Source: Stomoxys calcitrans
Taxonomy: Eukaryota; Arthropoda; Insecta; Diptera; Muscidae
Reading direction: 5' to 3'
NCBI RefSeq assembly: GCF_963082655.1
Contig: NC_081556.1
Coordinates: 1,302,001-1,366,000, forward strand
DNA length: 64,000 nt
Numbering within the stretch: the first letter of the stretch is position 1; every line of letters starts with the position of its first letter. A program made the position numbers and the translations under genes. A model generated the notes under the pieces. The model did not search any database and was not told the origin of the DNA. It worked only from the letters and a program-made list of their open reading frames with translations. Of this stretch, positions 1-10,875 are shown one piece after another.

Positions 1-1367
1 CATGGTGCGATAATGGCAAGTAATTGTTTCAATTTCTGTTTGGGATTGCATGCAAATCCCAGTATCGCCCTCAGCCATTGACAAACACTAGAGAGTGGAA
101 GAAATCTCATTTCATGTTGGAAGGCCCAGATAAGATATGTGTGGAGGGGGGAAAAAAGGCAGAAAAATCCCTCTTAGGCTTGAACTCTGTTCGAAGAGGA
201 GCTCTTATCGTTGCTGTGTGGCTTTGGACTTGAACGATACGATTTTCAAATGTTTCCCGGTAGCGGAAGTTTTAGAAACAAAAGCCAATTTGTTGCTGAC
301 CAAATGTGTGATTGTAGCCCGACTGCCACACATCCATGGCCATGTTGGAGATTTGCGACAGCAAAATAGTTGGAAAATATTTACATAGCCTGATGGGCAA
401 TAGACAGATAGAAATGCCACATATTTACATGGCTAACAACAACAGCAACCGAGACTGTCTGACGCACATATGAATTTAAATAAATCGCAAACAAAACAAA
501 TTTCCGCGGTGTTGCCCCATAAAAATCAGTGTAAAATTATACCTTGTAACCAGGAAATTCATAGTAAATTAAAAACTAAGTATCATAACTAAAACGAGAG
601 AGAGAGAGAAAGAGAGAGAGGGAGAGTTTGAGGTGATATTCTTAACCAAGAAAAAATTAGAAAATTCTAAGCAATTGGCTTTTGCGGTGCATATCACAAT
701 TTCAATTGCCATAAACTACATGACAAATAGCACATCTTTTCCGCATTATGGCCACATTAGTGGGGTGTGAATAGTTTGCTTGCTATCAAATATGTTAATT
801 GCAGTATCCAATCACGTTTCCAAACACACACTTTGCAAAAACCAAAATTTGCAAAAAAAAAAAAAAACGCCCAGTGCCAAGTTCTAATCACACAAAGTCG
901 TTCGGCACAGCAATTTGCCATAATGTCTGTGACAAACCACACCGAAAGCCAGACAAAATCAAAATGAAACAACAAAGCAGGCAATAAACTTCCTTTGCAG
1001 GGGCTTGAGTTAAACTAAATAAACAATAACATTCAACTCAAAATCATCATTCAATTATAAACATTTGCGATACCGGACGAACAGATGGACGGACGTACGG
1101 ACGGATGTGTATTTACCAAGTGGACGACGGACTACATGCCGGCAAAAATGTAATCACGTTTTTGTTATAATTCTTTAAAATATTAATAAACCTTGGCGTT
1201 TGTTTGGCATATTCCGACTTCTGTTAACACAATGATCCATATAATAGGGTGTATTGTTTGTTAAAAGACATTGAAAGGTTTTGTGACAATTTTCAAATTC
1301 TTCACAATGATAAATTGAGCGCAGCTTTACAATGATAAATTAATTTTTTGTACAAATAGATTAAAAA
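1..1367. other. non-coding, no gene or clear mobile element seen
   Basis: AT-rich sequence with scattered short open frames that lack any recognisable protein signature. Contains an (AG)n run at about 595-626 and a GGACG-type run near 1080-1110. Nothing else is supported. Confidence 0.5.
595..626. repeat. (AG)n microsatellite
   Basis: Imperfect GA dinucleotide run of about 32 bp. Confidence 0.9.
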
Positions 1368-1722
1368 CAAGAAAAAAACGTGCCAAGTTAGGACTAACCG
1401 AATTTTGAATACCCTCCAGCATGCTTTGCGTCATTATAGGCAGAAATCTCCAATGAAATTATTTTGATGGGAATTAATTTTTTTGTAGCTGCTCAAAATC
1501 TCAAATCAAGAAATCGGGTTATATGGAAGCTATATTATGTAATGGACCGATATGGACCATAATTTCAACAGATCTTAAAGATCACCGGAAAAGTCATTGT
1601 GCAAAATTTCAGCGAAAAATTGCGCCATCAAGAGGCCCAAGAAGTATAATCGACAGATCGGTTTATATGGAAGCTATACCAAACAAACAGTACAGCCTTC
1701 CTATGGTGGAGGGTATAAAACA
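1368..1722 (+). repeat. family A repeat copy (153 bp-unit interspersed element)
   Basis: Begins with the family start (AACAAG...CGTG, ATACCCTCCAGCATG) and ends with TATGGTGGAGGGTATAAA. The two ends are imperfect inverted matches around ACCCTCCACCAT. The interior has the family phrase TATGGAAGCTATA. No protein is encoded. Confidence 0.65.
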
Positions 1723-1842
1723 TTTAACAATATTTCGCTCAAAATACCGAATATTAAATAGATCTAACAAGTATAGGGTGGTCCACGAAGAGCTTCGCTA
1801 CTGCTAAATGAGCTTCATATACCGTTTCAAAAAAAAAAAAAA

Positions 1843-2340
1843 AACAGTAAGGAAGGGCAAAAATCGGGCGAAGCCGACTATATAATCTGAACCGACTTTC
1901 AAACAGATCATTTGAAAATTGTAGCTCTACGGCCATTTAAGTGCAAATCGGGCGATACATATATATGGGACCTATATCTAAATCTGAACCGATTTTGATG
2001 AAAGCTTCCAGATATGCTAAGATCAGTAACAGAACAATCCATGCCAAGTTTTGTGCAGATCGGTTGAAAATTGTAGCTACTACGGCCGTTTAAGTGCAAA
2101 TCGGGCGATAGATATATATAGGAGCTATATCAAAATCTGGATCGATTTTTACCAAAATCAATAGCGTTGTCCTTGGGCCAAAAAGGTGATGTGTGTTACA
2201 TTTCGTGATGATTGGACAACAAATACGACCTGCACTTTGATTATAAGAATACATGGACTCACAGACGGACATGGCTAAATCGAATCAGAAAGTGATTCTG
2301 AGTCGATCGGTATACTCGGTATATCAATGGGTCTAGCTCT
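1843..2340 (+). repeat. family B repeat copy
   Basis: Starts AACAGTAAGGAAGGGCAAAA and GCCGACTATATAAT, then holds about two units with GGGCGATA...TATATGGGACCTATAT and CGATTTTGATG phrases, and ends in the ACAGACGGACATGGCTAAAT / GATTCTGAGTCGAT segment seen at the ends of other copies. Confidence 0.65.
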
Positions 2341-2393
2341 TCTCCTTCAGATTGGTAATGCCAAACTTTGGGCACCCACCACGTGGATTAATA

Positions 2394-3188
2394 TAGGAAA
2401 GTTTTTCAAACAAAAAAACACATAAAATTCAGAATAATGCATGAAATCTTTATTTGAATCGATTGTACGGTCGATTCAAATAAACCGTGACCGTGACTTC
2501 GAGTCAAATGATCCATCCGCTTAGTCCAATTTGGGCATACTCTTTCCAACATTTCGACCGGTATCTCACGAATAAATACTTAAATTTTGTCTTCCGATGC
2601 GTCAATTAAAGAGGGCTTGTCTGTATAGACATGAGCTTTAATATAGCCCTACAATAAGTAGTCTAAAGGCGTTCAATCGCACGATCCAGGCGGCCAATTG
2701 ACCGGTCCCGAACGTTAATTAAAATGTTCACCGAACTCCCCCATATAAAAAAATCCATTGTTGCGCGTGCTTGCGGCACCGTGTTGAAATCACATTTCAT
2801 GCAAGTCAAGCTCTTGCATTTTGGGCAAAAAAAAAAGATGCATATCATCTCACAGTAGCGCTCACCATACACAGTTACGTTACATTTCGCATCACCTTTG
2901 CAGAAGTGCGGTCCAATGATGTCACCAGCCCATACACCGCACGAAACTGTGGATTTTTCTGGATGCATTGGTCGCTCTTGTAATGCTTCTGCGCGATTAA
3001 CTTTCTTAACAGAGCACGAATTTTGATAATAAAATTCAACAATTCGCAAGCGTTGTTCGTTTGCAATACGATTCATGGTTAAACAATAGACCAAACTGAA
3101 GTTGTTTGACAGTGAAACAAAACACGAAACGTGCGTGAGCTTTTTAAACCAGTATTGCCAAAAAGATAATAACTAAAAAATCACCCTT
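2394..3188 (-). pseudogene. internally deleted mariner/Tc1-type transposon (copy T1)
   Basis: Read on the minus strand, it begins at 3188 next to a TA, with the same AAGGGTGATTTTT end as two other copies here. The transposase frame starts near 3079 (MNRIANEQRLRIVEFYYQNS, a helix-turn-helix DNA-binding region). It then jumps from CSVKKVNRA to QERPMHPEKSTVSCGVWAGD of the catalytic region, so the middle is missing. Later parts are frameshifted. The far end near 2394 lacks a clean terminal repeat. Dead copy. Confidence 0.8.
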
Positions 3189-3199
3189 TATTTTTGAGT

Positions 3200-3572
3200 C
3201 TGCAGAATGCGCAATAATGATCAGATTTTGTTGAAATTTTGTAAAAAGACTTGTCCCTTGACCTTCAACGTTCGTGCCAAATATGGTCTGAATCGGTCCA
3301 TACCTTAATAAAACAAATCAACCGATCTTACGATTTTACTTCTTGAGCCCCTATTTGGCGCAATTCTTATCCAAATTGACTAAAATTTTGCACAATGACT
3401 TGTGCTATGGTTTTCAACATCCAAACCTAGTATAGCCCCAATTGGTCCGTAACCTCAGATAGCTGCAATAGCATAGCAATACCAGGCAAAGAACTTGACA
3501 AATGTGATCCATGGTGGAGGGTATATAAAATTCGGCCTGGCCGAACCAACCATGCTTTTACCAGTTTTTTAA
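3200..3572 (-). repeat. family A repeat copy, 5' truncated
   Basis: Minus-orientation copy with the phrases GGTCTGAATCGGTCCATA and GTTTTCAACAT, ending in ATGGTGGAGGGTATATAAAA and TTCGGCCTGGCCGAACC, the usual family end. Confidence 0.65.
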
Positions 3573-3674
3573 AAAAATCACCAAATCTATAGTTATATCC
3601 AAGTATGACGCTATTTGGTTCAAAAATGTGCAACGTAAGGATAACACAACAAGAGAATATATTGTCTTGGGATA

Positions 3675-4180
3675 AGGGGAGCAGTGAGGACAATGCTCAA
3701 TAGGGTACTGGGGACTTATTTAGATATACGAACCATAACCATATTCTTTAAGTATGAGGCACCCACCGCGGCTATGAGACTAAAAGCAATGGAAGAATGG
3801 ATAGAGGATAGGAGCAGATCACACCATCGCGTTGTAATTCAGTCGATGATTGTAAAACTAGAAGGCATGGAAAAGGTTTCCGATCGGGTATATGAGATGA
3901 AACTTGAGGCCGAGTGCGACCTCATGCTTCACGGATGGACCAAAGCTAGAGGACAGATTGCGTATCAGGGTCTACATTGAGAACGCAGGGACTGAGATCT
4001 GTTTCCGACTGCCTGATCATAATACGGTTCTGCGGGCATTATACGGTCCTGACACACAAGGCATTTCGGATAGACAAAGTCCAAGTAAAGGGAGTGGGCG
4101 ACGCATACTTATGTAGTACTGTGATACAGCGAAACGGTCGGTTGGACGGCGAAAATTCTACGGGGAAATCCAGATCGTGA
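3675..4180 (+). pseudogene. LINE fragment: RT C-terminal region into RNase H
   Basis: An open frame at 3684-3980 (AAMRLKAMEEWIEDRSRSHH) matches the linker after reverse transcriptase in RNase H-carrying non-LTR retrotransposons. After frameshifts it continues as TDGPKLED near 3925 and CFRLPDHNTVLRA near 3995, the YTDGSK and RLPDH...QAE blocks of RNase H. Both ends are truncated and there are several frameshifts. The clade (LOA/I-like) is a guess. Confidence 0.65.
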
Positions 4181-4410
4181 GAAGAAGAGGCAATTACTGA
4201 AAGGAAGTAAAAAGGAAATCAGTATTACTATCGTCTTCACAACGGGAAAACGAGCTCACTTATGCAGAAAAGAGCGCGGCCAGTAATAACATGTGTGTGA
4301 ACATGGTGAGACGTTGGAGAATTTCCCGGATTTCGCGACTAACACACACCGGCACTTAGGTGAGGACAATTAAGATTTATGTTATTTCTCCCAAAGGGAG
4401 CTATTAAATA

Positions 4411-4686
4411 GCAAATGCAAAATAAACATTCCATTACGAAGGAGGGGTCAAACATATCTCATATATCACCTAGTGCCGTCCGATTAAAATTTAAGCTCAA
4501 TGATAAGGAGCCTCTTTTTAAAGCTGGGTCCGAACGGTGTGCCTCGCAAAGTATCTCACATATGTCGGCAACTTAGAAATGGGTAACTACCGCTTAAAAA
4601 AAAATGTCTGATCTTCTCGCCATTCGAACGCAGGCGTTCAGCGCCATAGGCGGACATGCTAGCCTCTGGGCTACGGTGGCCTCCCG
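4411..4686 (-). repeat. tRNA-derived SINE, near full length (S1)
   Basis: On the minus strand: a head with GCCACCGTAGCCCAGAGGCT (A-box-like), GGACATGC...TATGGCGCTGAACGC, then a B-box-like CGTTCGAATGG, the family body, and a tail with AATGTTTATTTTGC. Same family as seven or more other copies in the window. Confidence 0.75.
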
Positions 4687-4806
4687 CTTATTGGTTACTT
4701 AATTGATTACTGAAATTAATTGATTGTTGAAAAAATAGCCAAACAAAAGTGAATTTGATAACAAACGACAACACGCTTTTGGCATACGTTTCTAGCATGG
4801 CTAGTA

Positions 4807-5413
4807 AAGGGTGATTTTTTTGAGGTTAGGATTTTCATGCATTAGTATTTGACAGATCACGTGGGATTTCAGACATGGTGTCAAAGAGAAAGATGCTCAG
4901 TATGCTTTGACATTTCATCATGAATAGACTTACTAACGAGCATCGCTTGCAAATCATTGAATTTTATTACCAAAATCAGTGTTCGGTTCGAAATGTGTTC
5001 AAATTTTGACAAATTTTGTTCAGCGATGAGGCTCATTTCTGGTTGAATGGCTACGTAAATAAGCAAAATTGCCGCATTTGGAGTGAAGAGCAACCAGAAG
5101 CCGTTCAAGAACTGCCCATGCATCCCGAAAAATGCACTGTTTGGTGTGGTTTGTACGCTGGTGGAATCATTGGACCGTATTTTTTCAAAGATGCTGTTGG
5201 ACGCAACGTTACGGTGAATGAACACATTTCGAACCGAACACTGATTTTGGTAATAAAATTCAATGATTTGCAAGCGTTGCTCGTTAGTAAGTCTATTCAT
5301 GATGAAATGTCAAAGCATACTGAGCATCTTTCTCTTTGACACCATGTCTGAAATCCCACGTGATCTGTCATATACTAATGCATGAAAATCCTAACCTCAA
5401 AAAAATCACCCTT
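4807..5413. mobile_element. foldback mariner derivative with 194 bp inverted arms (T2)
   Basis: Flanked by TA on both sides (4805-4806, 5414-5415). The left arm 4807-5000 and right arm 5220-5413 are reverse complements over their full equal length; I saw only about two mismatches. Each arm includes the terminal AAGGGTGATTTTTTT and the start of the transposase frame (MNRLTNE.RLQIIEFYYQNQ). Between them, on the + strand, is a transposase catalytic-region piece at 5016-5215 (FSDEAHFWLNGYVNKQNCRI, PMHPEKCTVWCGLYAGGIIG). The element cannot encode a working transposase. Confidence 0.88.
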
Positions 5414-5649
5414 TACTATCATTACTACCGTATTATTGCTATCTAATCTTCCATCTCTCGGACCTACAGTACATTGCTTGATAATTTGCAGCGTCAAACT
5501 CAAACTCAAATCCAAATAGCATGCGAATATAAAGTTTGGCTACTACATGCTAATCCCTGTAGCCGTTGGATCAATATCTCTTCAAGATTTCGTTAGAAGC
5601 AAAGAATTCCCGATTAGGATTTGTTTGCGATTACTTTTTCGCATTTAGA

Positions 5650-6675
5650 GCGTATAATAAGTCGTTTCCCATATATATGTATCGCCCGATTTCCACTTAA
5701 ATTGCTGTAGTAACTACAATGTTCAACCCATCTGTCCATATGTGAGTCCATGTATTCTTGTAATCGTAGGGCAGGTCGTATTTGTTGTTCAAACTTCACG
5801 AAATTTTGCACATTTCACTTTTTTGCTTAAAAACAAACGCTATTGATTTTGGTAAAAATCGGTTCAGATTAGATATAACTCTCATATATATGTATCGCCC
5901 GATTTGCATTTTAATGGCCGTGGTAACTACATTTTTCAACCGACCTGGACAAAATTTGGCACGGATTGTTTTGTTATTGACCGTAACATATATGCAAGAT
6001 TTCAACCATATCGGTTCAGATTTAGATATAGCTCCCATATATATGTATCGCCCGATTTGCACTTTAATGGCCGTGGTAACTACATTTTTCAACCGATCTG
6101 CACAAAATTTGGCACAGATAGTTTTGTTACCGATCTCAACATATCGTCAAGATTTCATCAAAATCGGTTCAGATTTAGATATAGCTCCCATGTATATGTA
6201 TCGCCCGATTTCCACTTAAATGGCCGTAATAACTACATTTTTCAATCGAGCTGCAAACAATTTGGCACAGATTGTTCTGATACTGATTTCAACATATCTG
6301 TAAGATTTCATTTAAATCGGTTCAGATTTAGATATAGCTCCCATATATATGTATCGTCCGATTTGCACTTTAATGGTCGTAGTAACTATATTTTTCAACC
6401 GATCTGCACAAAATTTGGCACAGATTGTTCTGATACTAATTTCAACATATCTGCAGGATTTCATGGATATCGATTCAGATTTAGATATAGCTCGCCCAAT
6501 TTGCACCTATGTGGCCGTAGTAACAACAATTTTCAAACGATCTGTTCGAAAAAAGTCACTTCAGATTAAGATGTAGCTCTCATATACATATATCTATTGC
6601 CCGAATTTATAATTGTAGGGTTGGTACAGGGTATTATATAGTCGGCACCGCCGAATTTTGCTTTTCCTTACTGTT
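5650..6675 (-). repeat. family B repeat with at least five 153 bp tandem units
   Basis: The phrase GTATCGCCCGATT (GTATCGTCCGATT in the last) starts at 5679, 5892, 6045, 6198 and 6351. The last four are exactly 153 bp apart, giving a regular tandem array. The right end carries the family B terminus in reverse (GGGTATTATATAGTCGGC, then TTTTCCTTACTGTT). Because 153 is a multiple of three, one frame stays open for 221 codons (5904-6569), but this is not a credible gene. Confidence 0.85.
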
Positions 6676-6885
6676 TTTTTTTTATTGAATCTGAAAATTG
6701 TTTCAATGACAATCGTTAGTGAAAATTTTGTAATTTTCAATGAATAATTAATTGATTCAATCATTTTTTAATCGAATCTTAAAAAATTGTCAAATATGGT
6801 GCTAAAGTAAATTAAATATTTTGTCACCTACAGTATAAAGGGGAGGCGATTTCAAAGATCCATACGTCCCATATTTCGACAAATC

Positions 6886-7015
6886 TATAGCAATACCATG
6901 GCAGTCAGTTGTATATGCCGGATTAATACTCTGAAGTCCTTCGTCGCCCAAGGGATGTCGCTTTAGTGCAATACACACCGCCACGACAACAACAACAATT
7001 CTATAGAGCACCTCT
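6886..7015 (-). repeat. unclassified retroelement-like remnant
   Basis: Minus strand holds a TTGTTGTTGTCGTGG segment followed by a CCCTTGGGCGACGAAGGAC segment and an ACTGACTGCCATGGTATTG segment. This order recalls a dispersed repeat of higher flies, from memory only. Confidence 0.3.
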
Positions 7016-7249
7016 ACCCGACACCTGAAATTTTTCGAAGAACCCCCGCGAGGAGTTTATTTGTACGGATGCCCACAGACCTTTGGCCAAACAACGTACA
7101 TCCAGTTCATGTTCCAGGGGGTAAACATATGTGTACCAAATAAAGAAATTAATTGGAATCAAAATCAATAAATTTCAATCATTTCTTTAATTGGATCAAT
7201 TAAAATATTAATTGAAAATTTCAACAAATTCAAAAAGTTGTTTAATTGA

Positions 7250-7375
7250 GAACGAACAGGCAGACGGACAGACACGCGGATATCGTTAAATGCTCTTAGA
7301 ATTTTACTAGGATCAGAAATATTTATATTTTGTAGAGCCGGAGACGGTATTTCAAACGGAATGATAACATAAACA
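7250..7375 (+). repeat. short family A/B terminal fragment
   Basis: Contains GGCAGACGGACAGACACG followed by TTAGAATTTTACTAGGATC and TTCAAACGGAATGA, which resemble the common end region of families A and B. Short and degraded. Confidence 0.4.
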
Positions 7376-8540
7376 TACCTCCTGTCCTATGATGTATAGA
7401 AATGGAATACTTTTGCGGAAATTAGTACAATTTTCTTCATTATACTCTAGTAAAAATTTTATATTCAGAAACATTTTTGTTAGTCGTTTTGTTTGCGATA
7501 ATGCTAAGTGCATTGTAAAACAACAATTGTTGTCCACTTGAATAGATTTTGTACAGTTTTTATTATCGTACTTATGTGTACCCAGGCCTACAGCGATTTA
7601 AAGCTTCTGAATTATCAAATATCCAGAAAGTCAAAAATCAGTGGCCACCAAAGACCCTTTAACCCAAAATTTGGTTTAGGTATCGTCTTTTATGCCATTA
7701 ACAGAATTTTGTAATGACATCCAAAACAAATATAGCCAGCCACAACTGGTAAGGTAGAATTCACCCAGAAAAAAAGAAACTTGTTGCCTAGTGTGATATT
7801 TTTGTTTATTTAATTCCGCAAATACGCCGGCAAATTTGGTCTGGTGGAAGGTCAGTGCCAGTTAGCATTGCATTTAGTGAATAGAAATTACAATCGTTTA
7901 TATTTTGAAGACAAGTATAACCATAATGCGAACATGCCATGGTATTCATAAAATATGATATGTTTTCATATTCTTCAGCACATTGAAGTTTTTAAAGATA
8001 ATTGTTATAGCCTAAAAGGCCATTTGTGTTTGTTGTTCTTTGGTGTTACAATTGTGATAATTGGGAATTTGTCGTTATCATTACAAATAAAATTTATTAT
8101 TGTTGTACTTTTTTTTCGCAACCTACAAGCATTGATAGCCTCGTGCAACCTAACTTGGGCCCACCCATGGACAATTGTGTATATCAGGTAACCGCGTCAT
8201 TGAAAGACCCTGTAATCCTTTTATTTATCACATTTTGAAAGCTGCCTTGGCTCACGTGTTGCCAACGTTGTAATTCGTGTTCTTTTTTCTGTTTTTTTTT
8301 TTGCTTTTTTGCCGTGAGCATTTACCATCATCATCATGCTGTTGCGGTGTTATTTTTAAGAAAACACGTTTTCAGTCCAATGCCAAAGAGAATGGTGGAG
8401 AATGGTACACAATAAGCAGGGTTAAAAATACACCACAAAGTACTTTGGGTATAATAAAATAAAATAACATACATAACATATAGGCTGGCATTTATTAAAT
8501 TCTTTTTTTTTTCGTTATTTTTATTTATACCAACTATGCA
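7376..8540. other. non-coding stretch, nothing recognised
   Basis: AT-rich with homopolymer runs. Short open frames (60-95 codons) have no recognisable motif. Confidence 0.5.
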
Positions 8541-8715
8541 CGCTGAAAAAAAATTCGACGTAATTTTAAAGATTAACAAACTTAATTCAAAGACGATCAA
8601 TTTTACAACTTTCACCTTCACCTTTTGGTGAAAATATTTTCTTTCATATTAAAGATTTTTTTGAATGGGAAATAAGGAAAAGTCTTACATTTTGGGCCAA
8701 CTTTTTTTTTCAGTG
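8541..8715. mobile_element. family E MITE-like element, 175 bp
   Basis: Ends are CGCTGAAAAAAAA and TTTTTTTTTCAGTG, imperfect inverted repeats. The interior shares TTGGTGAAAATATT, TTCATATTAA and TTTTGGGCCAA with a longer relative at 34129-34935. No clear target duplication. Confidence 0.6.
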
Positions 8716-9570
8716 TATGTACGCATGCCAGTACAAAGCACAAAGGGTGAATTGAATTCACCCACTCGCGTGTGTCACTACACACCACGTGAGGTGCTGC
8801 ACGGGAGGCCGACTTTAAACGTCGTAGTTACCACAAAACCAGTAAGACGGCTAATACCGCCTCTCTCAAAAGCAGAACAAAGCAACGTCCACCTGTCGCT
8901 AATGCGTCATATTGAATTTGTTATTGGCGTAATGGTCTTGATGTGGGCCAAATTATGTGTAAAAACAATTTGTATAAGTAATTGGATACCAAAATCTCCT
9001 TTGTTTGCTGTAATACCCATTATCTTGGGTAAAAATAATTTAGGTTTGTTAAGGAACACATGCGTACTGAACAAAGACCACATCTAAATCAGAACCAACA
9101 GTGATAAAGAAGTATTTGCAGTAACCACAAAGGGACGCCGTTGACCTACATTATGCGATATTCAAACCAAAACGCTACAATGGTTTTAAGGTATGTTAAA
9201 TTATATATGCTCAAAACTGCAAAAAGTCTCTCTTGGGTTATTTAAATCCAAGATAATTTGAATTCAGTTACAGTCATTAGATAAAGCAAAAATGTAATGA
9301 AAATTCTTCAATAAAAAACCAAATTGACAATTTTTTTGCTTTTTAAAGCGAAGATTATTAAGTTTTTAAAATTTTGTTTGTTACTCTTTCGAGACGAGCT
9401 CAATGATGGGAAATTTTCTTTGTAAGTGGAAAAGAAAAGCCAGAGATTGCAACACACGCCAAGCACCATGGGATGCGTTTCGTAATTTGGTTACAATAAC
9501 TCATCCGCCATATTAGGTGTGAAGGCTTCAAGGGTCGTACGTTGGTTTGTTGTCCTTTATTGCAAAAACG
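8716..9570. other. non-coding stretch, nothing recognised
   Basis: A 140-codon frame at 8665-9087 overlaps family E and shows no motif; I do not call it a gene. The rest is AT-rich. Confidence 0.45.
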
Positions 9571-9690
9571 CCTCTACGCCTGTCTGTCCGCCCGTCTTTC
9601 TGTCGAAAGCACGCTAACTTTCGAGGGAGGAAAGATAGCCGCTTAATATTTTGCACACATACTTCTTATTTGTGTAGGTTAGGTTGAAAG
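9570..9690 (-). repeat. family A terminal fragment
   Basis: Contains CTGTCTGTCCGCCCGTCTTT, AAAGCACGCTAACTTTCGAG and TTATTTGTGTAGGTTAGG, matching the left part of minus-oriented family A copies (compare 40480-40580). Confidence 0.6.
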
Positions 9691-9774
9691 AATTGAGGTT
9701 GATCACGGTGTAACACTATTTTTTGTAATTATGAACATAATTAATCGAAATAAAATTAGATAAAAATTTAAAAA

Positions 9775-10012
9775 AAATGCAAAATAATCAATAACGGTTT
9801 GTTACTAAACACAACAACGGTCTGGTGCTAAAACCAATAACAGATTGGTATAAAACCAATACCAGTTCAGCAATAAGGCTAGTACAAAACGGTGTTAATC
9901 ATTTTATGTTTCATTCGTACCATCCGGTATTGTTTTTGCAACATACGGTGTTGCTTTACTATCAATACCATATGGTACTGAAATGAGCCCGTATGGTATC
10001 AACTGCGTACAG
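9775..10012. repeat. cluster of short GGTATTG/CAATACC-like motifs
   Basis: Many imperfect direct and inverted occurrences of ACCAATACCAG, GGTATTG, CAATACCATATGGTAC and related forms in about 240 bp. It could be the tail of the adjoining LINE relic or an independent repeat. No function assigned. Confidence 0.45.
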
Positions 10013-10013
10013 G

Positions 10014-10875
10014 TTATAGCATGCTGAGCTTCCAATCATCGGCTATGCGTTCTGCTGGCCAGATCACGTAGACGAGCCGAAGCATACGCCTTATTAATGT
10101 GTCTCCTCCAATGTTAAATAGTTCAGCGGGCAAATCATCGGCTTTTGCTGCCTTGTTATTCTTGAGACGTGACACTGCTACTTGGACCTCATTCTGACTA
10201 GGGAATAAGCTTTCTATACCATCATCAGGGCTTGGCTCTGCGGTATCCTCCTCGCCGCCTTTGTCGAACACTGGCGGCTGGGAAAATTTTTATTTTCATA
10301 TCTCATATCTTTTTTTTCATAACTCCAGCTTTGTCTCTGCAGGAGTATCGGTTTGATGTTTGATTCTTTAACAAAATTTCCGAATTTCATTCTAATTACT
10401 GTACATTTCTATTCATTTCCTGTTTCTTTAGCATTCTTTCCTGTTTCTTTTCTACTAATACCTCTCCTTCATCAGGCGCGTTAGTACTGACTACTGGGTT
10501 CCTCTGTATGACGCGTTCTTGGCTTCAGTAGCATTTCAACACTCTTGGACGTACTATGACTTTCTTGGGGGAGGCTTTTGCACTTAATGGACGAATTAGA
10601 CAATGGCTTGCCACATTGCCGTTATACCATCGGGGCAAGAATGCTTTCATCAAGCAGTTGGGTCAGCCGAGTGGAGTATGCCGTTGCCATCGGTTGTGTT
10701 TGCAGCTTTTCAATGACCCGTTGCCGTGCAGTGTCAAATCGTACTTTTCCCATTACTTTTAAGCGGAAGCGCACCTTTGATGCCAAAAAGTAATAATACG
10801 AATCTATGTTCGCTCCTCACATCTAACACGCTGGATGAATACTTTTCATCTACAACAACGGGATCAATTTGGTGC
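10014..10875 (-). pseudogene. LINE relic: endonuclease end, linker and RT start (RTE-like)
   Basis: Minus strand, entering at about 10875: a short LLLFGIKGALPLKSNGK-like endonuclease end across frames, then a linker (VRFDTARQRV, LTQLLDESILAPMV, MLLKPRTRHTEEP). After further decay comes the frame 10271-10014 with PSQNEVQVAVSRLKNNKAAK and ELFNIGGDTLIRRM, typical of the start of a non-LTR reverse transcriptase. It breaks off at ADDWKLSML. Frameshifts and stops show it is dead. RTE clade is my best guess from the linker and endonuclease style. Confidence 0.65.

Noticed and set aside
4881..5339. Two transposase-like frames on opposite strands
   Set aside because: They are fusions created by the foldback structure of T2, not intact genes.
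5782..6569. Frames of 145 and 221 codons with a 51-residue repeat
   Set aside because: The repeat unit is 153 bp, a multiple of three, so a frame free of stops persists through the array. It is non-coding family B repeat, with similar by-product frames on both strands.
8665..9087. 140-codon frame
   Set aside because: Starts in a family E element and runs into unique DNA; no motif.
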